Made by a program: the position numbers and the translations under genes. A stretch of DNA of 64,000 nt from positions 1 through 64,000 of the forward strand of contig JAXHSW010000009.1 of the NCBI GenBank assembly GCA_034190295.1. Direction: 5' to 3'. The stretch's first letter is position 1. Each line of letters starts with the position of its first letter. Source of the DNA: Okeania sp034190295 (GTDB lineage Bacteria; Cyanobacteriota; Cyanobacteriia; Cyanobacteriales; Microcoleaceae). Below are positions 1 to 9,811 of this stretch, piece by piece. Below the pieces are notes generated by a model. It was not told where the DNA came from and did not search any database. It saw nothing but the letters and a program-made list of their open reading frames with translations.

Positions 1-1
1 G

Positions 2-325
2 TCAACTTTTCGAGAATGGTTAGAATATTTTGGGAGAAAATATGGCAAGTTAACTATTGCCGTACCACCACAAAATACTTCTCAAAATTGTTCTAATTGC
101 GGTCAAAAAGTTAAAAAATCTCTATCAACTAGAACCCATGTTTGTCCCCATTGTGGCTATGTAGAAGATAGAGATATTAATGCGGCTAAGAACATCTTAA
201 AAAAAGCGCTCAGTACGGTGGGACACACCGGAACTTACTCTTGGGGAGATTTGCCCTCTGGCTTGCTTGGAGAAATCCTGTCAGGTGATGGCGAGTCGGT
301 GAACCAAGAATCCCCGTGTCTTTAG
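2..325 (+). CDS. tnpB: TnpB (IS200/IS605-type) C-terminal end, cut by window edge
   Basis: The reading frame is open from the window edge to a TAG at 323 and gives about 107 residues. It holds the zinc-ribbon pairs CSNCGQ and CPHCG followed by DRDINAAKNIL, the last RuvC aspartate block of TnpB nucleases. TnpB is the RNA-guided nuclease carried by IS200/IS605 and IS1341-type elements. The part seen is intact, but most of the gene lies outside, so its integrity is unknown. A hairpin overlaps the stop codon, as expected for the element's right end and guide-RNA region. Confidence 0.9.
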   Translation, partial: STFREWLEYFGRKYGKLTIAVPPQNTSQNCSNCGQKVKKSLSTRTHVCPHCGYVEDRDINAAKNILKKALSTVGHTGTYSWGDLPSGLLGEILSGDGESVNQESPCL

Positions 326-332
326 ACCGGGG
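312..332 (+). repeat. Right-end hairpin of IS200/IS605-type element
   Basis: CCCCG at 312-316 pairs with CGGGG at 328-332 across the tnpB stop codon. The same architecture follows the tnpB genes at 30216 and 11672, which supports an element end. In this family the guide RNA covers the end of tnpB and the right end. Confidence 0.6.
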
Positions 333-350
333 AGTGTCAATGCTCTAGTG

Positions 351-474
351 CCGCTACGCGGAAGTCAAAAGTTAAAAGTTAAAAGTTAAAAGTTAAAAGT
401 TAAAAGTTAAAAAGTGTTGATTTGTAATTGTTTTAGGATTTTGTAACTGTTCAGTTATTTCCGCCATCCTGCAC
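351..474 (+). repeat. R3 dispersed repeat, copy 1, with AAAAGTT heptamer array
   Basis: It starts with CCGCTACGCGGAAGTC, continues with about seven tandem AAAAGTT units (365-413) and ends with CAGTTATTTCCGCCATCCTGC. The reverse complement recurs at 53772-53861, and a shorter copy lies at 59994-60077. Heptamer copy number differs among the three. Confidence 0.8.
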
Positions 475-863
475 TAAGGAATAGGGAACAGGGAATATAG
501 AAATAAATATTCTTATAACTCCAATTCTCATACATTAATGCGATATTTAGGCAACACTTCAATTATTAAGTTATTCACACTGGTATTATCACTATTTTGC
601 TAAAAATTAGCAAGTTAATGTTAATTATTCTTATTTTTACTTCTCCCTCTACCGACGTTGCATGCAAGTTACCGAAGAATTAATAATTAAATAATTAAAT
701 AATTAAATAATTCACGCCTTGAAGCCTCCCTTTACCAATTATTTAACCCACCTACTTTCCTACTCCCCTACTCAAGAAAATGTAGAAAAGTTTTTGAGAA
801 ATTGTATTAGATATCTAGTAACCTGATGTACTGAAAACAAAATATTTATCAACTTCTAAGAAT
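475..863. other. Intergenic region before menB
   Basis: No gene is seen. There is an AT-rich array of four AAATAATT octamers at about 679-710. A weak AAGAAT stretch precedes the menB ATG, and no convincing promoter could be picked by eye. Confidence 0.5.
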
Positions 864-1712
864 ATGAATAATCAGCCTTTGCAAATAAAATGGCAAATTG
901 TTAAAGAGTATAGCGATATTCTCTACCACAAAACTGATGGAATTGCCAAAATAACTATTAATCGTCCCCACAAACGTAATGCTTTTCGTCCCAAAACCGT
1001 GTTTGAACTTTATGATGCCTTTGTTGATGCTCGTGAAGACCCAAATATTGGAGTAGTTCTGTTTACAGGTGCTGGACCTCACACAGACGGTAAATATGCT
1101 TTCTGTGCTGGTGGAGACCAAAGCGTCAGAGGTACAGCAGGTTATGTTGATGAAGCTGGAGTACCACGACTGAATGTATTGGACTTACAACGATTAATTC
1201 GTTCCATGCCCAAAGTTGTCATTGCTTTAGTTGCTGGATATGCTATTGGAGGGGGTCATGTTTTGCATATTATTTGTGACTTAACTATTGCTGCTGACAA
1301 TGCAATTTTTGGTCAAACTGGACCCAAGGTAGGTAGTTTTGATGGTGGGTTTGGGGCAAGTTATTTAGCTAGAATTGTAGGTCAGAAAAAGGCACGAGAA
1401 ATTTGGTTCCTCTGTCGGCAGTATACAGCTCAAGAAGCCTTGGAAATGGGCTTGGTTAACTGTGTTGTACCTATAGAGGAACTGGAAATAGAGGGTATTA
1501 AGTGGGCATCAGAAATTCTGGAAAAAAGCCCGATCGCCATTCGTTGTCTCAAAGCTGCTTTTAATGCTGACTGTGATGGGCAAGCTGGTCTACAAGAATT
1601 GGCTGGTAATGCTACTCTTCTTTACTACATGACAGAGGAAGGAGCTGAGGGTAAAAAGGCATTCCTAGAAAAACGACCTCCAGATTTTCGCAGATATCCT
1701 TGGTTGCCTTAG
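864..1712 (+). CDS. menB: 1,4-dihydroxy-2-naphthoyl-CoA synthase MenB
   Basis: A 282-residue crotonase-fold enzyme that closes the second ring of the naphthoquinone, turning o-succinylbenzoyl-CoA into DHNA-CoA in phylloquinone synthesis. The oxyanion-hole segment CAGGDQSVRG is at residues 81-90. The MenB signature QTGPKVGSFDGGFG lies near 150-165 and the C-terminal EKRPPDF tail is present. The Gly of QTG is where type II MenB has Asp, which suggests a bicarbonate-dependent type I enzyme. Length is normal for cyanobacterial MenB. It stands alone; other men genes lie at 15, 26-30 and 32-37 kb. Confidence 0.96.
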   Translation: MNNQPLQIKWQIVKEYSDILYHKTDGIAKITINRPHKRNAFRPKTVFELYDAFVDAREDPNIGVVLFTGAGPHTDGKYAFCAGGDQSVRGTAGYVDEAGVPRLNVLDLQRLIRSMPKVVIALVAGYAIGGGHVLHIICDLTIAADNAIFGQTGPKVGSFDGGFGASYLARIVGQKKAREIWFLCRQYTAQEALEMGLVNCVVPIEELEIEGIKWASEILEKSPIAIRCLKAAFNADCDGQAGLQELAGNATLLYYMTEEGAEGKKAFLEKRPPDFRRYPWLP

Positions 1713-1838
1713 AGATTATTTGTCAAGAATTATAAAGTATTTTTACTCTTCATCAATTGAGTATTTTAGAACACAAAGTTTGGGATAAATAACCAAATAG
1801 TTACAATTTAAAAGGCGTTATTTTTCCTGACAAAACTT

Positions 1839-1955
1839 TACCGAAAATTTGTGGTTTAAAGCCTCTCCTTTTAAGAGGATAATAAATAAAAATTTTCATA
1901 ATTAGTCAATTCTATCCGTTTTCAAGGAGAGGTAATTATTCATTATTAATTGTTG
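1839..1955 (+). repeat. R1 dispersed element, copy 1
   Basis: R1 is the commonest repeat here, about 110-120 bp when complete. It opens with TTACCGAA(A/T)AATT, then TTTAAAGCCTCTCC-TTTTAA-G(A/G)GGAT, an A-rich core with AAAATTTTC, then CCGTTTTCAAGGAGAGGTAATT and an AT-rich heptamer tail ending near TTGTTGAA. The GCCTCTCC and GGAGAGG blocks are complementary, so transcripts would fold. Confidence 0.8.
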
Positions 1956-2054
1956 AAAAACAGTCTCTTAGAGTTAAGGATGAAAATGTAGCTTTTTTTT
2001 TTGACATGGATAAGTTACCAATGAATAATGGATAATTGATAATTAATCGAATCT

Positions 2055-2180
2055 AGGTTTAAAGCCTCTCATGCATGGGCAAGGAGAAAAAAGTGCCCTT
2101 GAGATTTCCTTCTATTCAATTCCGTAACGGTTTTAACCTTCTTGTAATTATCCATTATTCATTATCCATTATTAATTAAT
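2055..2180 (+). repeat. R1 dispersed element, copy 2, diverged centre
   Basis: It keeps the GGTTTAAAGCCTCTC start and the TAATTATCCATTATT tail. The centre is replaced by a GGGCAAGG...CCCTTGAGA hairpin, and the GGAGAGG block is replaced by CGTAACGGTTTTAACC. Confidence 0.65.
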
Positions 2181-2554
2181 GAATGAGACTTTAACTTATA
2201 TTTCTCATAATAACTAATTCCAATTTTGTTAGTTAGTTGACCTAAAAAAAATAGATACAAACCTTGTTCTGATAGAAAAGTATCAAGCACTATCTTCAAA
2301 GAAACAAAGCTTTTCAATTTATTTATATTTTAGGTAAAACTAACGTAACCATTCAGCTATTCGGTACGAAATGCGGAGCAAACAGCTTTTAAACGTACAG
2401 GAATCACTGAATTTAGCTAAAGGCGACCAATTTATTTCGGTCCGAATGCTACGCATTCATAAGTTTTAATTTTCCTTAGAGACTAATTCCTCCTGAGCGT
2501 GCGATATTCAGTTAATAACTCATAGCTGATAGCTGATAGCTGACTGCTGTTTGC
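2181..2554. other. Intergenic region with small repeats
   Basis: No gene is seen. ATGCGGAGCAAACAGCT (about 2370-2386) belongs to a family also seen at 29540 and 37550. AGCTGAT heptamers occur at about 2523-2546, next to the stop of the downstream gene. Confidence 0.45.
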
Positions 2555-2767
2555 TTACAAACTAACTACTTCCAATTTTCGATCGATTTTCTGATTCCAG
2601 ATAGCTATACTCTCAAGATTGTCCCAGGACTCATTAAAGGGAGATGAAGCTAACGAACAGGCTTTCCAATTACTTTCAACTGGTGTTGTTAACTTTTGAC
2701 AAACACCACCACGTCTTCCTTCAGGTAAATAGTATCGACAATTACGACAAACTAAAGTGGGTTTCAT
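2555..2767 (-). CDS. Small conserved-looking Cys-rich protein
   Basis: A 70-residue protein I cannot name. It begins MKPTLVCRNCRYY and has Cys at 7, 10, 23 and 37, a CxxC-x12-C-x13-C pattern that could bind zinc or an iron-sulfur cluster. No membrane segment or signal peptide is visible. The TTTTCCTAAATTT just before the start on this strand's complement gives an AGGAAAA-like ribosome site about six bases upstream of the ATG. The cysteine spacing and ribosome site favour a real gene; function is unknown. Confidence 0.6.
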   Translation of the reverse strand: MKPTLVCRNCRYYLPEGRRGGVCQKLTTPVESNWKACSLASSPFNESWDNLESIAIWNQKIDRKLEVVSL

Positions 2768-3192
2768 AAAAAATTTTCCTAAATTTAATTAAATCTATCT
2801 TAATATTTTGAATCCAAGTGACTCGTGGTTTCAATCTATTAAATCCATTGTGGCATCTAGATTCTGAATATCCCTATCAATCAAAGAAAATTTATATTTT
2901 TTTTATAATTGCTTTATAAACAGAAACATTTAGAGAAAATTTAGGAAGAGAAAATTTATGAATTAATACATTATTTCGGTTAACTTAATAGGGATCAAGT
3001 TAAAATGTAAGTCAGAACGAAGTAGAATAGATAATATTTAAACCCACTAATGGAAAAGATTTTAGGCTCAAAGCCCATAAAGATAGACTAAAAAAACTAT
3101 CAAAAATTTTTAGTTACCGACTCAATATATAAATTAATGTTTTTGTCTTTTAAATTACATTTTAGGAGTTAAAATTATGAGAAAATTAAGGC
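2768..3192. other. AT-rich intergenic region
   Basis: No gene, RNA or repeat family was recognised. It lies between two minus-strand genes and may hold the promoter of the small Cys protein. Confidence 0.4.
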
Positions 3193-3753
3193 TTAACTTG
3201 ATGACCACTGTTTAGTGGCACAAATTGCACATACTGACCAACGTTGAATTTCTCCCGGGGGTGTAGGACATTGGCATTGAGGACATAGAGGTAAACCTTG
3301 AAAGCGAGTATCGATCGCTTTAGCCCAATTTTTAAATGTGGCTTGAGGGCTTTGATTTTTGTGAGTCGAATCTTCCAAGATTACTTTTTGAGATGGAGGA
3401 ATCATGCTAGGATGCTCTAGCCAATCATTTTTTTCAGTTTGTCTCGATTTATGAGAATGAATTGTATGCCAGTGAGCAGGAGAAAACTTGATATTGTCTA
3501 GGGGTGTGGGTAAAAAATGATTGAGCTTCTGTAAAAGTTGGGGCACTCGAAAACTAAGTTCTTGAGACACTCCAGCACTAGACGTTGCTACATATAAAAC
3601 TCCCCGGTCTATATATAGAGGCTTAGTTTTGGTGGCCATAACTCCTAAAACTTGCTCCCAATATTCCATCAGTTTCAGAAACTGTTGTAGTTGAGGCGAT
3701 CGCTCCATAATTTGGAGATAGCCTAAAATCCGATCGAGAGATTGAAAATCCAT
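3193..3753 (-). CDS. DUF721/DciA-like protein with C-terminal zinc ribbon
   Basis: A 186-residue protein. Residues 1-95 match the DUF721 fold: a helical start, then YIDRGVLYVATSSAGVSQEL and a helix leading to LDNIKFSP. DUF721 proteins related to DciA load or assist the replicative helicase DnaB. The last 35 residues carry CPQCQCPTP and CAIC, a zinc-ribbon pair not found in the shortest DciA proteins but plausible for cyanobacterial versions. A linker of low complexity joins the parts. The start sits in a good context and no better upstream ATG exists. It is monocistronic as far as can be seen. Family assignment is strong; the helicase role is by homology. Confidence 0.8.
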   Translation of the reverse strand: MDFQSLDRILGYLQIMERSPQLQQFLKLMEYWEQVLGVMATKTKPLYIDRGVLYVATSSAGVSQELSFRVPQLLQKLNHFLPTPLDNIKFSPAHWHTIHSHKSRQTEKNDWLEHPSMIPPSQKVILEDSTHKNQSPQATFKNWAKAIDTRFQGLPLCPQCQCPTPPGEIQRWSVCAICATKQWSSS

Positions 3754-4024
3754 AGTAGTTTTACAATAGTTGGGACATTCTATCTAGAATATAAAATGTA
3801 TAATAAACGTTGTACATAAATATAGTCTTATGTAGTCAAACAATGTCAAATATCTGCGTGAATTTGTATTAACCAGCTACTAAATATTTGACAGAATTTA
3901 ATAACTCTCGACCTGATATTTAATGCTACAATTAAATTTGCTAATAATTCCAGACTAAATAATAATAAAAAATCCTAAATTATCGAATCCTAATATAATT
4001 TTAACTCCTTGATTTATGAGATTA

Positions 4025-5139
4025 GTTGAGAGACATATCCCATACAAAAAATCATCGGTTTGATCCGGAAGTTGACCAACTGTGTTTCTTGTCGAAAAAT
4101 CTCTAAAACTCATGCTAATTATTTAGTTCGTCAATCTTTCATCTTTGAAAAGACAAATAATTCCTATTATGACCTGCAAAAAACACTCTCTACTCAACCA
4201 GACTATCAAGCAATGCCAGCTAAAGTCTCTCAACAAATCTTGATGATAATAGATCGAAACACCGAAGAGTTTTTTAGCAGCGAATGAAGTTTATAAACAT
4301 AACACATCAAAGTTTAATGCTCGTCCTCGTCTTCGGTGGATATAAAAATAAAATAACGGGAAGAAATATTGTAGTTTATACGAAACAAGCTATCAGCAAA
4401 AGGCAACTTAAGCTGGGAATTATTAATCTAAGTAAAACTGGGATTTATCTAAAAACATTAGTACCTACTTCACAAATCAAACAAGTTAGTCTAGTCCCTA
4501 GACTTAATCATTATGTAATAGAGGTCATTTATGAAGCGACGGAAAAACAATATGAGCTAGAAAAAAATCGTTGCGCCAGTATTAATATAGGATTAAACAA
4601 TTTAGCTAAATTAACTTTTAAGAAGCGCCGGAATTAAACCCAAGAGCGATCGATGGCAGACCGTTAAAATCTATAAATCAATACTATAATAAAATTCAAA
4701 GCTTCCTACAATCTGAACTCCGGAAAAATCAATCAAGTAATAGGCTGAAAAAACTTTGTAATCAAAGAGAATTTAAAATCAATGACTATCTTGCGTATTG
4801 CATCCCGTTTGATTATTGATACTCTAATTAATCAGAAAATAGGAACATTGATAATAGGGTACAATGAAGAGTGGAAGCAGAAGATAAATTTAGGAAAAAG
4901 AAACAATCACGCATTTTGTATCTGTTTCCTATAATAAGTTAATAGAAATGTTATGTTATCAAGCCAAGATGGTAGGGATAGATGTAATTCTTACAGAAGA
5001 ATCTTATACCTCAAAAGCAAGTTTTATAGATAATGATTTGATTCCAGTTTACACTGAAGGTCAGAAAAATCATGTCACCTTTTCAGGAAAAAGAGTAAAA
5101 AGAGGAATGCAATTGTACCGCAAGCATTGGATTAATTAA
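4025..5139 (+). pseudogene. tnpB: Decayed tnpB (IS200/IS605-type)
   Basis: Several frames together spell one TnpB. Around 4060-4110 DPEVDQLCFLSKNL runs into KTHANYLVRQSFIFEK after a frameshift. Next come QPDYQAMPAKVSQQIL (to 4287), the NIVVYTKQAISKR and CASINIGLNNLAKL blocks (4284-4637), a stretch of stops around 4640-4940, and EESYTSKASF plus FSGKRVKRG (4948-5139). The first RuvC Asp has become Asn in NIGLNN, so it would be inactive even if repaired. The C-terminal NGAANI block is lost. The relic resembles the intact gene at 30216. Confidence 0.85.
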
Positions 5140-5316
5140 TAAGTTACGTGAACGGTTCTCTAAACCAATGCGAAAAAAGCAGCTCCCTTTTGTCTTCGAT
5201 CGTGGGAAGCGAGGGTGTTGTAGTTCACGAGCGTCAGGGTAACACCTGCAAAATAAGGATTAGTCTTATGTGACTATATTCTTATGAACTATTGAGTAAG
5301 TAATAGGAGTTCTCGA

Positions 5317-6561
5317 ATGAGTCAAAATTCTTTGGTTAAGTCCACTAAAAACTCTACAGACCAATTGAATCCCACTTTGCAAGCTGTAATGGACAGTTTA
5401 GATGTACAACTAGAAGCAGAATTAACAAGATATCGCAAGTACCGCAGGCGAACAGAACAATCACCAGTTTCTCAGCAAAATAGTAATAAACAAATTTATA
5501 AAACACCCGAATTAATTTCTGTATCACCAGGAGATGACCAAACAGTATCCCCATTACCTTTATCCGAACCAAAATCATCACTAGAAGACTCTGAAATATC
5601 TGAAACTTCCGCCAACAAAAATTCACCAGTAGCGATCGAACCTCCAACTCCATCAGAACTTACTATGGCCAACAGAGGTGATACAGAAAATCGGGATGGT
5701 GAGAAACAGACATCTCAAATAGATACAGATAATTCCACAGCACCAGATGACAACCTTGAATCTTCAGAACAACTTCTACAGAGTTTAGACAAATTAAAAT
5801 CCCGTCGTCAGGAGCAACCTACTTACTTAGCAAGTTTGTTTACTCCTCTAGGAATAGTTTCCATGTTTCTATTTTTGATTTCTTGTACCACTTTGGGTTA
5901 TGTAGTGATGAATCCATCAGGTCTGAAAAATCTTGGTTTAGACCGTTTGTTCAAAGATACTTCAGCTCAAAAAGATACAGATGAAACTACTGCTGGTAAT
6001 GGTCAAAATAGAGAGGAGCAACCTTTACCAAAATCTCCTGACTTGGCATCTCAAGAATTTGTAGATTTAGATTTGAATACCCTAAGTAATGTTAATCCTA
6101 AACCTAGCCAGTTTCCATCTCCCACTGCAACATTAAGACCTGCGGTACCACCTCCAATATCCGGAAGTACTAATACTGTGGCACAACCTACTTATAAACC
6201 AGGTGCAGAACTTGATAATCTCAGCAGCACCTTATTGCCTCAGTCTACTCAATCTCCTAACCAACAATCTGTTACAACTGCTCCATCTCCAACAGTAAAA
6301 AATTCTGACAGTTCTCAAATAACTACTCCTATACAGTCAGATAATGGTTGGTATTATGTTGTTGTTGATTATGTGAATGAAGAGTCTTTATACAATGCAC
6401 AGCAAATAGTCTCAGATGCTTATATTCGTGAAACATCTAATGGTATGAAGATACAGATGGGAGCTTTTTGGGACCCAGAAAAAGCAAAGGAATTTCTCCA
6501 AGAATTACGGCAGGAAAAACTTGATGCGAAATATTATAAGTTACCACCTGAGAATTATTAA
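5317..6561 (+). CDS. Single-pass membrane protein with SPOR-like C-terminal domain
   Basis: A 414-residue protein preceded by AGGAGTTCTCGA, a good ribosome site. Residues 1-170 are polar and rich in Ser, Pro and Glu, starting with an Arg-rich YRKYRRRTEQ segment. One membrane helix lies near 178-198 (LGIVSMFLFLISCTTLGYVV). A low-complexity Pro/Ser/Thr linker follows to about 340. The last 70 residues, from WYYVVVDYVNEES to MQMGAFWDPEKAKEFLQELR, have the strand-helix layout of SPOR peptidoglycan-binding domains. The likely topology is cytoplasmic N-terminus and periplasmic SPOR-like end, suggesting a cell-wall or septum role. No specific family name was recognised. Confidence 0.8.
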   Translation: MSQNSLVKSTKNSTDQLNPTLQAVMDSLDVQLEAELTRYRKYRRRTEQSPVSQQNSNKQIYKTPELISVSPGDDQTVSPLPLSEPKSSLEDSEISETSANKNSPVAIEPPTPSELTMANRGDTENRDGEKQTSQIDTDNSTAPDDNLESSEQLLQSLDKLKSRRQEQPTYLASLFTPLGIVSMFLFLISCTTLGYVVMNPSGLKNLGLDRLFKDTSAQKDTDETTAGNGQNREEQPLPKSPDLASQEFVDLDLNTLSNVNPKPSQFPSPTATLRPAVPPPISGSTNTVAQPTYKPGAELDNLSSTLLPQSTQSPNQQSVTTAPSPTVKNSDSSQITTPIQSDNGWYYVVVDYVNEESLYNAQQIVSDAYIRETSNGMKIQMGAFWDPEKAKEFLQELRQEKLDAKYYKLPPENY

Positions 6562-6796
6562 AATTATTGGCCTAAGTAATTTTAATCACCACTCAAAATT
6601 GAACACTTAACTCTATTAGACCTCTCCGGAAAAGAGGGAGTAGGGAGTTTGTAGGGATGTTGCATACAACGTTCCTACAGAGTGGGGAAAGAATTGATGA
6701 TTTTTGCGCGATAATTGATTTTATTTTTGACGATCGCGCCTATGTCTATTGAACTAATATCATGTCCGGTTGAATAGTTATAAATAAATTACGGAG

Positions 6797-6896
6797 TCCT
6801 CAGTCCTCAGTCCTCAGTCCTCAGTCCTCAGTCCTCAGGAGGGAAGCAAGAAGGAACAAGGAACAAGGAACAAGGAACAAGGAACAAGGAACAAGC
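6797..6896. repeat. Two adjacent heptamer arrays
   Basis: CAGTCCT repeats run from 6797 to 6839 and AAGGAAC repeats from 6850 to 6896, separated by ten bases. Such short tandem heptanucleotide repeats (STRRs) are known from filamentous cyanobacteria. Confidence 0.85.
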
Positions 6897-7609
6897 AAGA
6901 GGAGGAAAAGGAGAAAGTTTTTTTTATCGCGCTCTTATCCGGACATAATATAATAGTTAATTATGATGTGGCTGATATTTTAACTAGACTGATATGGATT
7001 TAAATATAACTACTAACTACTGAAAAAAGAATCAACTGGATACGTTGAAGCGAGCTTTGTCTTCGTCTTAAACTTTGGTAGGATTGACCTAATTCCCAAC
7101 TTGATTCGGCAAGGGGTCTCCCGTTATAACCTGCGATAAAGAGCCGGATGGAACAACAATTACCTCCTCAAAATTTTATTCAACTCACAATAAATTCTGA
7201 GTGAAAGCCATGAAAAAATAACGAGAATAAAAGCAAAATCAGATTTTTTTATAGCTATGAATTGTTTAGCAATCGCATATAGTAAGTTCTGAAACAAAAG
7301 CAAAATAAGATTGTTTTGTAATCATAAATATTAGACTAATTGCAGATAGTAATGTCACTCATAAATACTCCAGGATCACTTCCAATCAAAAATTAAACAA
7401 CAAGGGCGAATGCTTGAGAAGAAATAGCCTTTGTAGAGGATGAGTCGGATGCATTACAGAACACAGAACCTCACGGGGTAACAAGCTGCTTAAAACTATT
7501 GTTGGATCGGGGTTTAAAGAATATAAGCGGGGGTCATTTCAGTTATCAGTTATCAGTTATCAGTTATCAGTACCGACAACTATTGCCGGATCAAACGAAA
7601 ATACGCTCA

Positions 7610-7672
7610 TTGAATTTTTTTCATCCCCCTAAAAGGGAGAGGCTTTAAACCCAATATTTCGGTAAAAAATTG
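7610..7672 (-). repeat. R1 dispersed element, partial copy
   Basis: It reads CCCCCTAAAAGGGAGAGGC and then TTTAAACCCAATATTTCGGT, the inverted first half of R1. A CAGTTAT heptamer array lies 40 bases upstream. Confidence 0.65.
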
Positions 7673-8852
7673 ACAAGTTTTGTGTAATAATAATGAACTA
7701 TTAATTTATGGCGTTTTCTTCTATCTACTCTGGGGTCTTCTAGACTAATAAAATACTCATAAACACTCTTCTTTTGCTGTAGTTTCATTGTTGAATCTTA
7801 CTCTTATTACTACAATAATTATCCTTCATAAATATCTAGTATTCAATTTTAATTAGGTTTTTTTAAGCATTAATTATTGAATTTATTTGATAGTTTTGAC
7901 TGTTGAAAGTTTGGGTGTTTTTTGATAGTGATTTGAGAAGCGATAGACTGGAAGTCCGCTTCGCGATTGCCGGAGGCACAGCGAAGCTATCGCATAGTCT
8001 CCATTTGAAATTATCTTCTTGGTCATTTGTCAAAAAAATTAGATGCGTTTGCCCTGAGAGTAGTATAAAAATTATGATAATTACTCATTGCTACAAAATT
8101 CAGCCCACTCCTGAACAGTCAGTCAAAATAGATTATTGGCTAGAACTGTTGCGAAGACATTACAATTATGCGTGATAGTCAAAGATTAGACTGGTTGAAT
8201 AACTAGATGTCAAGTTGACCGTTGCTCATTAATTTCATGTCCTAATTGGTGAAATTTCTAGTAGGCCAGATTACTATTTTCAGCAATCAGCACTTAAACA
8301 GACAAAAAAGTTATTTCCCGACTACAAAGAAATATCCATACGAAGTCTAGCAAATTAACTTACAAAGACTAGATAAAGCTTGGAAACGTTGGCTAATACC
8401 CGATCGAGTTGGTAAACGTGCAGGACGACCAAGATTTAAAAAGTTTGGCAAATGAAGATCCTGGTTGTTTTAGTAGAGTTAATCATCCGCTCATCAGCAA
8501 TAAAATTTGATGGAAAACAAATAATTATTAGTAGGTTTGGTACTATTCCAGTAATAGTTCATAGACCTATTCCAGATGGGTTTGTTATCAAAACTGCAAC
8601 TATAACCAAAAAAGCTGATGGTTATTATGTAAGTTTCAGTTTAGAAGATAAGTCGATTCCTAGTTTAATTCCTACAGAAAATATCAAAACTGCTGTAGGT
8701 ATAGATGTCGGTTTAAAAGAGTTTTTAACTACAAATACTGGTGAGACAGTTTCTGTTCCATTTTTTTATAGAAAATCTCAATCTAATTTAGCAAGAAAGC
8801 AAAAAAAAAGCATCTAGAAAAGAAATTGGGTCAAACAATTGGAGGGGAACAC

Positions 8853-8995
8853 GTTGATAATTAATAATTAATAATTAACAATTAATAATAATCGGAATTT
8901 AATTTAACTAAAAAAACGTCTAATAATTAACAATTAATAGTGGATAATTAGTTGAATTCTTGTATTATTCATTATTAATTATTCATTGAATACAT
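8853..8995. repeat. AT-rich repeat block inside tnpB relic
   Basis: TTAATAA-type heptamers occur in both orientations, ending with TTATTCATTATTAATTATTC. It separates TnpB blocks that are contiguous in intact relatives. A second similar block lies at 9140-9225. Confidence 0.6.
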
Positions 8996-9139
8996 ATTGC
9001 CAGGCAAAGAGAATATTTCCACTGAAAAACTGCTCATAAGTTAGTTAAAGAATATGATTTAATTGCTGTAGAAGACCTTAATATTAAAGGTCTAGCTAAA
9101 AATACTAAACTATCAAAATCAATCTATGATTTAGGTAAA

Positions 9140-9225
9140 TAATTAACAATGAACAATGAATAATGAATGATTCTTTAATTATTAATTATTAATTATTAAC
9201 TATTAACTATTAATTATTTAAGGTG
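9140..9225. repeat. Second AT-rich repeat block inside tnpB relic
   Basis: AATTAACAATGAACAATG leads into TTAATTATTAATTATT heptamers, directly after the SIYDLG codons of the relic. The composition matches the R1 tail. Confidence 0.6.
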
Positions 9226-9660
9226 TTCATGTAAGTAGGGGCGTTAACGATAGTTATGCGAAGCAAATGGCCATTAGCTAGCGCCAGAGCAGCCGAATGG
9301 CGCCCGTACACCCTCACAAATCACACTCATTGTAGTAATTGCGGTCAAAAAGTACCATTAACTTTATCAGTTAGAACTCACTGTTGTCCTAAATGTAAAA
9401 TAGTTTTAGATAGAGATGAAAACGCTGCAATTAATATATTAAATAAACGGTTAAACGAGGTGGGTATCATCTTGTCTGCTTGTGGAGGCGTAAGATATTG
9501 ATCGGCCTGGGTTCGCGCAGCGTTGCGTCAGCACTCGCAAGAAACTTCTTTGTTTGAGAAGCTCCCGTTATAATCGGGCGATTTATTTAACGGGAGAGAA
9601 CTTCACAAGATTCATTCCTTCCTTGATTCAACAATTCCCTATTTTCGTAAGTCAATTAAC

Positions 9661-9766
9661 TATAGCAATAGACAGGTAGCTTAGAACTTATGCCGATGAT
9701 GCTCCGAATCAGGGGAAATATTTTTCCCACTTTTTCCTGTTCTCTGTTCCCTATTCCCTGCTATAG
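9661..9766 (+). repeat. R4 MITE-like repeat, copy 1
   Basis: It begins TATAGCAATAGACAG, contains GGGGAAATATTTTTCC and ends TATTCCCTGCTATA. The ends are short inverted repeats (TATAGCA/TGCTATA). A second copy is at 13216-13307. The element ends 46 bases before pspA and so sits in its leader. Confidence 0.6.
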
Positions 9767-9811
9767 ATAATATCACAATATAATAAATAATAATCAAAAG
9801 GGATAGTCTTT

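Larger units (their letters stand above)
6562..8073. other. Long non-coding stretch with heptamer arrays
   Basis: No gene is seen over about 1.5 kb. It holds period-7 arrays at 6797-6839 (CAGTCCT, six units), 6850-6896 (AAGGAAC, seven units) and 7541-7571 (CAGTTAT, four units). A partial R1 copy lies at 7610-7672. CTCCCGTTATAA (7119) resembles a motif after 9560, so parts may be left-end sequence of the tnpB relic that follows. Confidence 0.5.
8074..9501 (+). pseudogene. tnpB: Decayed tnpB split by AT-rich repeats
   Basis: Pieces of one TnpB appear in order. IITHCYKIQPTPEQSVKID is at 8074-8175, FDGKQIIISRFG and VGIDVGLKEFLTTNTGE at 8452-8817, KEYDLIAVEDLNIKGLAKN at about 9043-9105, and HCSNCGQK...CCPKCKIVLDRDENAAINIL at 9256-9501. 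Frameshifts and stops separate them. Two AT-rich heptamer blocks (about 8853-8995 and 9140-9225) interrupt the coding parts and look inserted. The RuvC residues D (GIDVGLK), E (VEDL) and D (DRDENAA) survive, so decay came through indels. Confidence 0.85.

Noticed and set aside
849..1121. Open frame antisense to menB
   Set aside because: Lies wholly inside a strongly supported gene on the other strand and has no recognisable features.
7425..7510. Group II intron 3' end
   Set aside because: The GC-rich stretch lacks a recognisable domain V and there is no reverse transcriptase in the window.
7903..8073. Open frame leading into the tnpB relic at 8074
   Set aside because: The first 57 codons show no TnpB similarity and include a GCTTCGCGATTGCC repeat; only the part from 8074 is TnpB.
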